Shown one piece after another: positions 7,384 through 14,352 of a DNA stretch of 20,866 bases. Position 1 is the stretch's first letter, and every line of letters starts with the position of its first letter. The position numbers were made by a program, and so were the translations under genes. The stretch spans positions 1 through 20,866 of the forward strand of contig DORQ01000077.1 of NCBI GenBank assembly GCA_003514205.1, read 5' to 3'. A model generated the notes under the pieces. That model ran no database searches, was not told the DNA's origin, and saw only the letters and a program-made list of their open reading frames with translations. The stretch comes from Acidimicrobiaceae bacterium (GTDB taxonomy: Bacteria > Actinomycetota > Acidimicrobiia > Acidimicrobiales > Microtrichaceae).

Positions 7384-8724
7384 CTACTGCTCCTCAATAT
7401 CGGGGAAGTCGGGGACCTCGAAGGAACCTTCGCCAAGATCCAGTTCGCTGCTGATCTCAATTCCCATTCTTGCGAGCCACAAGCCTGGAGCGACCACATC
7501 CGACGGAGTTGGGAGCGAGTCGCGGCTCGCCCACAACTCAGTGAGCACTTCCACCCCTGCCCGTTGAACTAGTCCATCAATGAATGCTCGTCCGGTGTCG
7601 AGCTTGGCGGCCGTGAGCTCGAGACCGAACAGGCGCTCGACGAACTGGGTGGCTTGGTCAGCCTCTATTCGACGTCGACGCAACGCCTCCGCAACCTGCG
7701 AATACGAACCGATGAGTCTCGATCCAATGGAATCGACCGTCCAGGCAACATAGCCCTCCACGGCGGTCACGAGCGCGTCGATGCGAGGCCGAAGTTCCGC
7801 TTGCTTGGAGGATTCAAGCGCGTCCAGTACAAAGCCTGGTTGCATCAGTGCCGCTTGAAAAGCCTCCAAACCACTACCGGAAGCAAGCGCGGACGGATCG
7901 AGGTCGAGTTGTTGCAGGTAGTTTCCGATTTTCTCCTCGTTGAGCGAGAAGCTCCGCGCGTGCTCGGTGAGAAGTTCGCTCAATTGTGATCCGACGTGGG
8001 GCACCGACAGCACCGCGTGGTGGCACAACTCGTCCAGACACATCCAGAGTCGAAGGTCTTCGACTGGCAATTCCCAGTCAGCTGAAAACTCGTCGAGAGC
8101 GGTGCCGATGACTGAGAGGTGCTGAGGCATCAGGCGGGGGATCGGAAGGTCGTAGGTGCCAAACGCTCGTGATCCGAGTTGCCCGACGACGGTGCCGGCA
8201 AGGCCAGCTGCGAGGGCGGGGCCGAACGCGCCTTGTAACGCCGAAACGAGTTTGGAGAGGTCAAGGTTGGCTCCGGAAGGCAGGAACTGCCGAATTTGAT
8301 CGACGTCCTCCTCAGTGAGTTCGCCCATCTGCAACCGAATCGAACCTCCGAGGGAGCCAGCGAGGGGTTCGAAAAGCGATCGATACGCACTCAGCGTCTC
8401 CGAGCACCATTCAGTCCGAGTGATCAACGCAACCTCGATCTCTCGTCCGTTTTCAATCAGCGAAAACCCCGTCGCGGCAGCAACCTGAAGCGAGGCCACT
8501 CTGGCAAGCTGCTCGAAACTGATCCGTGCCAGCGGATCTATGTTTGCTTCAGAGACACCATTTGAGGCGATGGCCGCTGCAACCTGAGCGGCCTGTTCCC
8601 AGCTGGGTGCCTGAGCTCCCCCGAGCATTTCCAACATGTGTTGGAAGCCCTCAGCGGTGGCTGCGAAGATGTCATCATCATCGCCGTTGGAATCGTTTGG
8701 ACTGGAATCGGTCACAATGTGCAT
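7384..8724 (-). CDS. Zincin_2 / DUF2342 family protein, probable degenerate metallopeptidase
   Basis: 446 aa from ATG 8724. The N-terminus is acidic and disordered (about 1-25). The middle and C-terminal parts match my memory of the actinobacterial zinc-dependent metalloprotease family DUF2342: a Gly/Ala-rich helix near 165-185, RLWMCLDELCHH (225-236), VEGYVAW (322-328), EALRRRR and FERLFGLEL-like stretches. The place of the HExxH zinc motif reads Asp231-Glu-Leu-Cys-His235-His, so the first His is replaced by Asp. Activity is therefore doubtful. A longer reading from TTG 8754 would overlap the divergent gene and is unlikely. GTG 8715, 7 nt after TACGAT, is a plausible leaderless start. The substrate is unknown. 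Confidence 0.75.
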   Translation of the reverse strand: MHIVTDSSPNDSNGDDDDIFAATAEGFQHMLEMLGGAQAPSWEQAAQVAAAIASNGVSEANIDPLARISFEQLARVASLQVAAATGFSLIENGREIEVALITRTEWCSETLSAYRSLFEPLAGSLGGSIRLQMGELTEEDVDQIRQFLPSGANLDLSKLVSALQGAFGPALAAGLAGTVVGQLGSRAFGTYDLPIPRLMPQHLSVIGTALDEFSADWELPVEDLRLWMCLDELCHHAVLSVPHVGSQLSELLTEHARSFSLNEEKIGNYLQQLDLDPSALASGSGLEAFQAALMQPGFVLDALESSKQAELRPRIDALVTAVEGYVAWTVDSIGSRLIGSYSQVAEALRRRRIEADQATQFVERLFGLELTAAKLDTGRAFIDGLVQRAGVEVLTELWASRDSLPTPSDVVAPGLWLARMGIEISSELDLGEGSFEVPDFPDIEEQ

Positions 8725-8732
8725 CGTAGAAG
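8723..8732. promoter_or_regulatory. Overlapping divergent -10 elements
   Basis: On the minus strand TACGAT (8728-8723) stands 7 nt before GTG 8715 of the Zincin_2 gene. On the plus strand TAGAAG (8727-8732) stands 6 nt before GTG 8739 of the SDR-like gene; it lacks the final T of TANNNT. The starts are too close (8724 and 8739) for separate promoters and leaders, so one bidirectional promoter with two leaderless transcripts is the simplest reading. Confidence 0.4.
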
Positions 8733-8738
8733 CCTGAG

Positions 8739-9791
8739 GTGAAGGACGTGACAAGAAACCTGAGGCGACCTAAAGGTGTGGAAGCGACCTGCCGCGTGGC
8801 CTGTGACGGCCCACACACAGAGCTTGCCCGTAGCTTGGAGGAACTTGTTGCATCCGAGGACGGCTCGGAGTTTCGTGGTGTAACAGCGAGTGACCACGAG
8901 GGCTTGGTTCGCCAACTCAACGGCATTCGCGACGTCGTACTTCTCGCTCCACTGGACGGTCCAGAGGTCGACGGAACCACCGTCGGTGGAGTCGACCTCC
9001 TCGGCGCGAAGCGAATGCTTGATGCACTGTCGGAGATTTCGACCCTGGAGCAACTCATCGTGGTGTCCAGCGCAATGGTCTACGGGGCACGAGAGGATAA
9101 TCCCGAAGCACTTGATGAGTCGGCTCCCCTGCGGGCGGATCATGGTGTCTCATTCGCCGCAGACAAGGCGACACTCGAACATCTGGTTCGATCCTGGCAT
9201 GGCAGGAACTCTGCGGTGCGATTGGTCATCCTTCGACCAACGCTGACTGTTTCGGCCGACCTCTCAGCGGTGAATTGGTTGGAGCGCTCGCTGTGGTTCA
9301 CGGCCGGCACACGGGTAGGCGATGCCGCCCCTCCCCGTCAGTTTCTTCATCGAATCGACCTTGCCCGGGCGATAGAGCATTGTCGGCGGTCGCGGCTGTC
9401 GGGTGTCTTTAACGTGGCGCCCGACGGTGCGCTCAGTGCCGCAGAACAACTGGAGCTCGTCGGGCGAGTGGCCGAGGTGCGGATGAGTGAGCCTGCGGCT
9501 GAACAGATGGCGAAGGTGAGGTGGCGATTCAACCTCACCTCGACCCCACCTGAGATCCTGCCCTACACCCGCTCGTCCTGGGTGGTATCTAACGCGGCGC
9601 TGCGAGCCACCGGGTGGGAACCCATGTACACCAATGCTGAGGCGTTCGTCGTGGGCCACCGTGAGAGCTGGTGGTCATCACTCAGCGCGCGCCGTCGACA
9701 AGAGATATCGCTGGGGGCCACGGTGGTAGGTGTAGCCGGAGTGGCAGTCAGTGTGGCGGCAGGGGTAGCTCGATGGATGCGATCGCGCTGA
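8739..9791 (+). CDS. Membrane-anchored SDR-like (NAD-dependent epimerase family) protein, likely inactive
   Basis: 350 aa with the overall order of an extended short-chain dehydrogenase: beta strand VVLLA (66-70), VVSSAMVYG (108-116), a helix with Lys143, RLVILRPTLT (161-170), FLHRIDLARAI (202-212) and GVFNVAP (222-228). Two key features are degraded. The N-terminal Gly-rich NAD(P) loop, normally GxxGxxG, reads ACDGPHT at about 21-27, and the catalytic Tyr of YxxxK is Phe139 in FAADK. A C-terminal hydrophobic segment (about 324-345) ending in RWMRSR looks like a membrane anchor with the enzyme domain in the cytoplasm. A non-catalytic role is likely. It is divergent from the Zincin_2 gene; its last 44 nt overlap the small minus-strand gene. 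Confidence 0.8.
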   Translation: MKDVTRNLRRPKGVEATCRVACDGPHTELARSLEELVASEDGSEFRGVTASDHEGLVRQLNGIRDVVLLAPLDGPEVDGTTVGGVDLLGAKRMLDALSEISTLEQLIVVSSAMVYGAREDNPEALDESAPLRADHGVSFAADKATLEHLVRSWHGRNSAVRLVILRPTLTVSADLSAVNWLERSLWFTAGTRVGDAAPPRQFLHRIDLARAIEHCRRSRLSGVFNVAPDGALSAAEQLELVGRVAEVRMSEPAAEQMAKVRWRFNLTSTPPEILPYTRSSWVVSNAALRATGWEPMYTNAEAFVVGHRESWWSSLSARRRQEISLGATVVGVAGVAVSVAAGVARWMRSR

Positions 9792-9930
9792 GCGGGTCGA
9801 TGGCCAAACGAGTCCGGAGTTCGGCCGGGTGGATCCACGTCCTGCATGCTGCGTCGGGAAGTGTGCCAAATGTTTCCTCCGAGTGATCCTCAGGGCCGAG
9901 ATCATGTGGTTGGGGGTCGGTTGTGGGCAC
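9748..9930 (-). CDS. Small protein of unknown function with a W-x-H-P-x-E motif
   Basis: 60 aa from GTG 9930. The first half is acidic and Pro-rich (DPQPHDLGPEDHSEE) and is followed by RTWIHPAEL at 32-40. From memory, a similar W-x-HPSE motif occurs near the N-terminus of some acidimicrobial trypsin-like or membrane proteins, where it follows an acidic stretch; here the protein ends about 20 residues later. A TAGCCT hexamer at 9942-9937 stands 6 nt before the GTG, the same arrangement as at ppk1. The 3' end overlaps the SDR-like gene by 44 nt on the other strand. It could be a true small protein or the remnant of a truncated longer gene. Coding status is moderately supported and function is unknown. 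Confidence 0.45.
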   Translation of the reverse strand: MPTTDPQPHDLGPEDHSEETFGTLPDAACRTWIHPAELRTRLAIDPLSAIASIELPLPPH

Positions 9931-9936
9931 CTGCTG

Positions 9937-9942
9937 AGGCTA
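9937..9942 (-). promoter_or_regulatory. Putative -10 element of the 60-aa gene
   Basis: The minus strand reads TAGCCT, 6 nt before GTG 9930, suggesting a leaderless transcript. The identical hexamer precedes ppk1. No clear -35 is seen. The rest of the 9792-10040 gap holds nothing else I can support on the plus strand. Confidence 0.35.
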
Positions 9943-10040
9943 TCGAATTGGGAGCCCCGTGAACGGTCACTGCGGTTGTGTGCGCTCTGGACTAGCGGCT
10001 GCATTGGGAGGACGTTCTGTGAGTCCCGAGGATTCTCTCC

Positions 10041-10046
10041 TACGAT
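10041..10046 (+). promoter_or_regulatory. Putative -10 element of the moaE operon
   Basis: TACGAT stands exactly 7 nt before GTG 10054, in frame with moaE, repeating the arrangement seen at 5940 and 8728. If correct, the moaE mRNA is leaderless, leaving no room for a riboswitch. Confidence 0.45.
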
Positions 10047-10521
10047 GGTCGACGTGTTGAGTGTTCGTACTGATGACCTGTGGGCAGAACTGACTGCTGA
10101 CACGTTGGAGCCGCGTGAATACGAGCAGTGGCTGGTGGTACCAAGCTGCGGCGCCGTGGTCTCCTTTCTCGGCGTTGCACGAGATCATTCGGAAGGTCGA
10201 CCTGGGGTCTCGTCGCTCGAGTTCGAGGCCTACGAGTCGCAGGTGATACCAAAACTGGTTCAACTGGCAGAGCAGATGCGGCGAACCTGGCCAGAGATTG
10301 CCCGGATTGCCTTGATCCACAGAACCGGCATCCTCGTTCCCACTGAGCCAGTCGTGTTTGTCGGAGTTTCCCATCCCCATCGCCGCGACGCATTCGCGGC
10401 CACGGAGTTTGGGATCGACTCATTGAAGGCTTCCGTGCCGATCTGGAAGCAGGAGTCCTGGGAAGGCGGCCGCAGCTGGGGACTTGAGGCGCAACACTTG
10501 GAGGGTGTGGATACCGCATGA
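10045..10521 (+). CDS. moaE: Molybdopterin synthase catalytic subunit MoaE
   Basis: Large subunit of molybdopterin synthase, which with thiocarboxylated MoaD converts cyclic pyranopterin monophosphate to molybdopterin in molybdenum cofactor synthesis. From GTG 10054 it is 155 aa (158 from ATG 10045; E. coli MoaE is 150). Visible family motifs are CGAVVSFLGVARDH (32-45), SLEFEAY (54-60), HRTGIL (89-94), VSHPHRRDAF (105-114) and LKASVPIWKQE (124-134), the last holding both conserved active-site lysines 7 residues apart. The reading frame stays open upstream to 9829, but that part has no MoaE homology. The stop overlaps the next start (ATGA). No moaD or other moa gene is in the window. Confidence 0.93.
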   Translation: MVDVLSVRTDDLWAELTADTLEPREYEQWLVVPSCGAVVSFLGVARDHSEGRPGVSSLEFEAYESQVIPKLVQLAEQMRRTWPEIARIALIHRTGILVPTEPVVFVGVSHPHRRDAFAATEFGIDSLKASVPIWKQESWEGGRSWGLEAQHLEGVDTA

Positions 10522-10886
10522 TCGGCATCGAAAACACACCGGTCGTGTTTCTAGTCGGAGCAGTCCTCGTAGCGACCATCGCAAGCGCAGTCGTCCTGCT
10601 TCGCCATCGTCGACCCCGAGGATTCGATGACAGTGTGGCCCGATTTGCCGGGCGGATGGAGGCACTTTCGCCGGATCAGGACCTCGACGCCTCCGTGGTC
10701 CGTTCAGTTCCGAGAGATGACCCAGCAGAACGATTGTCGAGTCGATCTGATGGCACCGTGAAGCCAATCAGTCGCGAGGAAGCTGAGGAGCGGTTACGCG
10801 ACTCCGGGGAAGTTGCACCGCTGTTTCCGATGGGCCCGGCTCATGCGCCCACAGACGCGGACAACTCAGAGAACGGTGATCGTTAG
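10518..10886 (+). CDS. Single-pass membrane protein of unknown function
   Basis: 122 aa. One strongly hydrophobic helix (about 8-28) is followed by basic RHRRPR, giving a predicted N-out, C-in topology with a charged, probably disordered cytoplasmic tail. I do not recognise the family. It lies between moaE (ATGA overlap) and the MreB-family gene (1-nt overlap, TAGTG). The tight coupling to the actin homologue makes a role beside the filament at the membrane possible, but this is speculation. The lack of other known motifs limits the call. Confidence 0.7.
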   Translation: MIGIENTPVVFLVGAVLVATIASAVVLLRHRRPRGFDDSVARFAGRMEALSPDQDLDASVVRSVPRDDPAERLSSRSDGTVKPISREEAEERLRDSGEVAPLFPMGPAHAPTDADNSENGDR

Positions 10887-11890
10887 TGGCTCGGGACCTT
10901 GCGATTGACCTTGGAACAGCCAACACGCTCGTCTACGCGCGGGGCGAAGGAATCGTCCTGAACGAACCTTCCGTGATTGCGCTGAATAGTCGGACCCGCG
11001 AAGTGCTGGCAATGGGGCGTGAGGCCTGGCACATGATCGGCCGAACTCCGAGTTACATCGTTGCGGTGCGACCCCTGAGAAAGGGGGCCATCACCGACTT
11101 TGAGGTGACTCAAGAGATGATTCGGTTGCTGCTGAAGCGAGTTGGGGTGAGTCGCTTTAACCGGCCACGAGTCGTGATCTGCGTTCCTTCGGCGATCACC
11201 GCCGTTGAACGTCGGGCAGTGATTGAGGCGACCAAGCGCGCAGGCGCTGCAGACGCTCACCTCCTTGATCAGCCGATGGCTGCGGCCATCGGTGCAGGGC
11301 TTCCCATCAACGAGCCAATTGCGAACATGGTCGTGGACATCGGCGGCGGCACCTCTGAAACTGCACTGGTCTCATTGGGTGGGGTTGTGGCGCTTGAGGC
11401 TGTTCGGGTTGGGTCCTTCGATATTGACGCTGCCGTCGTTACCTACATCCGCCGTGAGTATGGCATTGCTATTGGCGAGCAGACTGCAGAGGAAATCAAG
11501 ATAGCGATTGGTTCCGCTGAATGGACTGAGGATGAGGTCTGTGCCGAAGTCCGCGGACGAGATCTCATGTTGGGCTTACCACGGACCTTGATTCTGACGC
11601 CGGAGGAAGTTCGCGCAGCTATCTCCGAGCCGGTATCGGCCATGGTGGATTCAGTAGTGAGTTGCCTTGGGGAAGCGCCGCCCGAACTGGCACAAGACCT
11701 CATATCTCAGGGTATTCATATGGTCGGTGGTGGTGCGCTGTTAAAGGGGCTCGACGTCAGGCTGGCCAACGCGACCGGGGTTCCCGTGCAGTTGGTCATG
11801 CAACCCCTTGAAGCGGTCGTTCTCGGCGCGGGTCGAATCGTGGACAAGTATGAGTCGCTGAAGCCGATCTTTCTGGACGGCCGTCGCTAA
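10886..11890 (+). CDS. mreB: MreB-family actin-like protein
   Basis: 334 aa, full family length; a cytoplasmic actin-like ATPase that forms membrane-associated filaments guiding cell-wall synthesis. Phosphate-1 loop IDLGTANTLVY (7-17), phosphate-2 loop DIGGGTSETAL (151-161) and adenosine motif VGGGALLKGLD (280-290) are all present, as is the NEPSVIAL strand (26-33). The usual Glu-Glu-Pro before MAAAIGAGLP reads Asp128-Gln129-Pro130. The GTG start overlaps the stop of the preceding gene by 1 nt. No mreC or mreD follows; the next genes belong to an amino-acid transporter. It could be a divergent paralogue rather than the main MreB. Confidence 0.93.
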   Translation: MARDLAIDLGTANTLVYARGEGIVLNEPSVIALNSRTREVLAMGREAWHMIGRTPSYIVAVRPLRKGAITDFEVTQEMIRLLLKRVGVSRFNRPRVVICVPSAITAVERRAVIEATKRAGAADAHLLDQPMAAAIGAGLPINEPIANMVVDIGGGTSETALVSLGGVVALEAVRVGSFDIDAAVVTYIRREYGIAIGEQTAEEIKIAIGSAEWTEDEVCAEVRGRDLMLGLPRTLILTPEEVRAAISEPVSAMVDSVVSCLGEAPPELAQDLISQGIHMVGGGALLKGLDVRLANATGVPVQLVMQPLEAVVLGAGRIVDKYESLKPIFLDGRR

Positions 11891-11919
11891 GCCTCCCCGA
11901 TTCTGCGGTGAATTGGCAG

Positions 11920-11930
11920 TACTGTAGATA
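11920..11930 (+). promoter_or_regulatory. Possible liv operon promoter
   Basis: The only AT-rich patch in the 85 nt between mreB and livG contains TACTGT (11920-11925, TANNNT) followed by AGATA. A transcript starting near 11933 would give a leader of about 43 nt to the TTG at 11976. No good -35 is visible. Confidence 0.3.
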
Positions 11931-11961
11931 TGCCGGAGGGTGGATTCCGGAACGTTGGTGC

Positions 11962-11967
11962 AGAGGA
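11962..11967 (+). promoter_or_regulatory. Ribosome binding site supporting the TTG start of livG
   Basis: AGAGGA ends 8 nt before TTG 11976, ideal spacing. The earlier in-frame GTG 11940 has GGAGG directly touching it, which is too close to work as its Shine-Dalgarno site. Confidence 0.5.
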
Positions 11968-11975
11968 CTGAGGAC

Positions 11976-12749
11976 TTGTCGCTACTTGAAGTGAACGACA
12001 TTGAGGTTCGGTTTGGAGGGCTCATTGCCCTCGGCGGGCTCTCGTTCTCTCTTGAAGAGGGCGGAATCTGCTCGCTGATTGGGCCCAACGGGGCCGGGAA
12101 GACCACACTCTTCAATGTCGTGAGCCGGCTGTATCAGCCGAGCTCGGGATCTGTGACCTTCGCAGGCCGAGACCTTCTCGCACTTCCGGCACACAAGATC
12201 GCCTCCAACGGAATCGCACGAACGTTCCAGAATCTTGCGCTCGTACCTGGCCTGTCCGTTCTCGACAACGTCATGATTGGTGCTCATCCTCGCACTCGGG
12301 GTGGAGTGTGGGCCGCCGCAAGCTGGTTCCCCCTCCGCTCGCAGGAGACGAGGACTCGGACGAGGGCGTTAGAAGTATTGGAACGCCTTGATCTCGACAG
12401 ATTTGCTGCGGCGCGTTGCGCAGGACTTCCGTACGGGACCTTGAAGCGGATCGAGTTGGCGAGATCACTCATGAGTGATCCGAGGCTATTGCTTCTTGAT
12501 GAACCTGCTTCAGGGCTCACCCACTCCGAGGTGGATGAACTCGCGTCAGTGATCACCTCTATTCGGGACGAGTTCTCCATGACGGTGTTGCTCGTTGAAC
12601 ATCACATGGGGATGGTCATGTCGGTATCTGACTCAATCGTGGTGATGGAACTTGGTCGCAAGATCGCGGAGGGCACTCCCCAAGAGATTCAGTCGAATGC
12701 CAGGGTCATCGCGGCGTATCTGGGTGAGCCAGAAGAGGCAACCTCGTGA
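11976..12749 (+). CDS. livG: Branched-chain amino-acid-type ABC transporter ATPase LivG
   Basis: First of two ATPases of a hydrophobic amino acid importer. From TTG 11976 it is 257 aa and begins LSLLEVNDIEVRFGG, where homologues typically begin; a 12-codon longer reading starts at GTG 11940. Walker A is GPNGAGKTT (36-44), the Q-loop Gln85 in ARTFQN, Walker B ends Asp175-Glu176, and the H-loop is His209. The signature reads LPYGTLKRIELARSL (151-165) instead of LSGGQ, a form common in LivG proteins. The gene overlaps livF by 4 nt (GTGA). The two ATPases, two permeases and binding protein form one operon. Confidence 0.92.
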   Translation: MSLLEVNDIEVRFGGLIALGGLSFSLEEGGICSLIGPNGAGKTTLFNVVSRLYQPSSGSVTFAGRDLLALPAHKIASNGIARTFQNLALVPGLSVLDNVMIGAHPRTRGGVWAAASWFPLRSQETRTRTRALEVLERLDLDRFAAARCAGLPYGTLKRIELARSLMSDPRLLLLDEPASGLTHSEVDELASVITSIRDEFSMTVLLVEHHMGMVMSVSDSIVVMELGRKIAEGTPQEIQSNARVIAAYLGEPEEATS

Positions 12750-13456
12750 GCCTGCTCGAAGTTTCCAACCTGACAGCAGGGTACGGAATCGTTCAGGTGT
12801 TGTTCGGTCTGGACTTCCGGGTCGAGGCCGGCGAAGCAGTTGTCATTCTTGGCGCGAATGGTGCCGGCAAAACCTCCACGCTTCGTGCCTTGTCGGGAAT
12901 GATTGAGGCGCAGGGAAGCATTCGTGTGGATGGCGTTGAATTCGGTAAGCACCGACCCGAGAAGTTGTGCGCCGCAGGCGTTGCGCATGTGCCGCAGGGT
13001 CGAGGAACCATCGTTGATCTCACTGTGTTGGAGAATCTCCGGATCGGTGCGTACTCCCGTAAGGATCCAGACGTCGAGTCCGATATCGCCATGTGGTTCG
13101 AGACCTTCCCGCGCCTTGGCGAGCGCAGCGATCAGCTCGCTGGATCAATGAGTGGGGGCGAACAGCAGATGCTGGCCATCGCTCGAGCGTTCATGAGTCG
13201 GCCCAAGTTGGTGCTCCTCGACGAGCCATCATTGGGCCTAGCGCCCCTCGTTACTCGTGAGGTGTTCACCAAGGTGCGAGAACTCGTTGACTCCACTGGT
13301 ACCGCAGTGCTTCTTGTGGAACAGAACGCCAACCTTGCACTCGACTTCGCATCGCGGGCCTACGTGCTGGAGGCAGGCCGCATTGTGAGCTCTGGTGATT
13401 CGGCAGATCTACGCGGTGATGAGTCCATTCGCCGGGCGTACCTCGGAGGTGCCTGA
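12746..13456 (+). CDS. livF: Branched-chain amino-acid-type ABC transporter ATPase LivF
   Basis: Second ATPase of the importer, 236 aa, the usual length. Walker A is GANGAGKTST (36-45), Q-loop Gln84 in HVPQGRG, signature MSGGEQQ (135-141), Walker B LLDE (157-160). The switch position reads VEQN (191-194), normal for LivF. The start overlaps the livG stop by 4 nt and the stop overlaps the livH start by 1 nt. Sequence pattern and order make the call secure; the transported substrate cannot be read from the ATPase. Confidence 0.94.
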   Translation: MSLLEVSNLTAGYGIVQVLFGLDFRVEAGEAVVILGANGAGKTSTLRALSGMIEAQGSIRVDGVEFGKHRPEKLCAAGVAHVPQGRGTIVDLTVLENLRIGAYSRKDPDVESDIAMWFETFPRLGERSDQLAGSMSGGEQQMLAIARAFMSRPKLVLLDEPSLGLAPLVTREVFTKVRELVDSTGTAVLLVEQNANLALDFASRAYVLEAGRIVSSGDSADLRGDESIRRAYLGGA

Positions 13457-14352
13457 TGTCTGAGGTCTTTAATCTCTTCATGATCGGCCTCGGAAATGGA
13501 GCGATCTACTCCATGATCGCTTTGGGGCTTGTAGTGATTTATCGCTCGACTGGGTTGTTGAACTTCGCTCAGGGCGAGATGGCGATGTTCACTACCTTCT
13601 TGGTGTGGACCCTGTCTGAGCTTGGCTGGCCCTTGCCGCTGGCATTGCTTGGCGGCATGGTTCTGGGCTTTCTGGTTGGCGCGTTGGTACACCAAGTCAT
13701 CGTTCGACCAGTTGGTGATCCCCATGAGAAGCCGCTGGCCGTAGTGATTGTGACGATCGGGTTGTATCTCGGAATTCACGCGCTCGCCAAGTTGATTTGG
13801 GGGACCACCGATCAGGATCTTGACAAGCTCTTTGGTGGTGGCCAGGTTGACTTGTTTGGCACCAAAGTTGCCTGGCAGAAGCTGGGAGCGGTCTTCGTGT
13901 TGGGGATCGAGGCGCTGGTGTTCTACTTCATCTTCCAGAAGACGAAGATTGGCCTTGCGATGCGAGCCGTGGCTTCAAACCCCGAATCTGCTGGCCTCGT
14001 TGGCGTACCAGTGACCAAGGTGCTCATGATTGGCTGGGGACTTGCCGCAGCGCTTGGAGCAGTGGCAGGCACCTTTCTCGCGCCAAGCAGCGCAGTAAGT
14101 CCGAACCTCATGCAACTTGCGTTGATCTACGGCTTTGCCGCAATCACCTTGGGAGGGTTCGACAGCTTCGTTGGCGCAGTGGTTGGAGGGTTAACCATTG
14201 GGGTCCTGACCGATGTTCTGCCCTACTTCGACGACAACCTCGGAGATTTCGCATCCAAAATGCCGTTGGCCCCGGCCTTCATTCTTATTCTCATCGTGCT
14301 ACTCATTCGGCCCCAAGGCCTGTTTGGAACCAAGCGGGTGGAACGCGTATGA
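13456..14352 (+). CDS. livH: Branched-chain amino-acid-type ABC transporter permease LivH
   Basis: 298 aa integral membrane subunit with about eight hydrophobic helices. It begins with the family-typical GLGNGAIYSMIALGLVVIYR and GLLNFAQGEMAMF, and carries the cytoplasmic coupling loop KTKIGLAMRAVASNPESAGLVGV (about 163-185) that contacts the ATPases. GGAGG at 13445-13449, 6 nt upstream, supports ATG 13456. It overlaps livF by 1 nt and livM by 4 nt, so it is translationally coupled on both sides. Confidence 0.94.
   Translation: MSEVFNLFMIGLGNGAIYSMIALGLVVIYRSTGLLNFAQGEMAMFTTFLVWTLSELGWPLPLALLGGMVLGFLVGALVHQVIVRPVGDPHEKPLAVVIVTIGLYLGIHALAKLIWGTTDQDLDKLFGGGQVDLFGTKVAWQKLGAVFVLGIEALVFYFIFQKTKIGLAMRAVASNPESAGLVGVPVTKVLMIGWGLAAALGAVAGTFLAPSSAVSPNLMQLALIYGFAAITLGGFDSFVGAVVGGLTIGVLTDVLPYFDDNLGDFASKMPLAPAFILILIVLLIRPQGLFGTKRVERV

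Noticed and set aside
9959..9970. GTGA-N4-TCAC dyad upstream of the 60-aa gene
   Set aside because: Short arms and a single copy; too weak to call an operator.
9829..10053. N-terminal extension of moaE by up to 75 codons
   Set aside because: No MoaE similarity before position 10054; the extra part lies opposite the small minus-strand gene and upstream of a good -10.
11930..11971. 13-residue upstream reading frame before livG (ATG 11930)
   Set aside because: It lies 4 nt after TACTGT, too close for a leaderless start, has no ribosome binding site, and shows no conserved feature I can judge.
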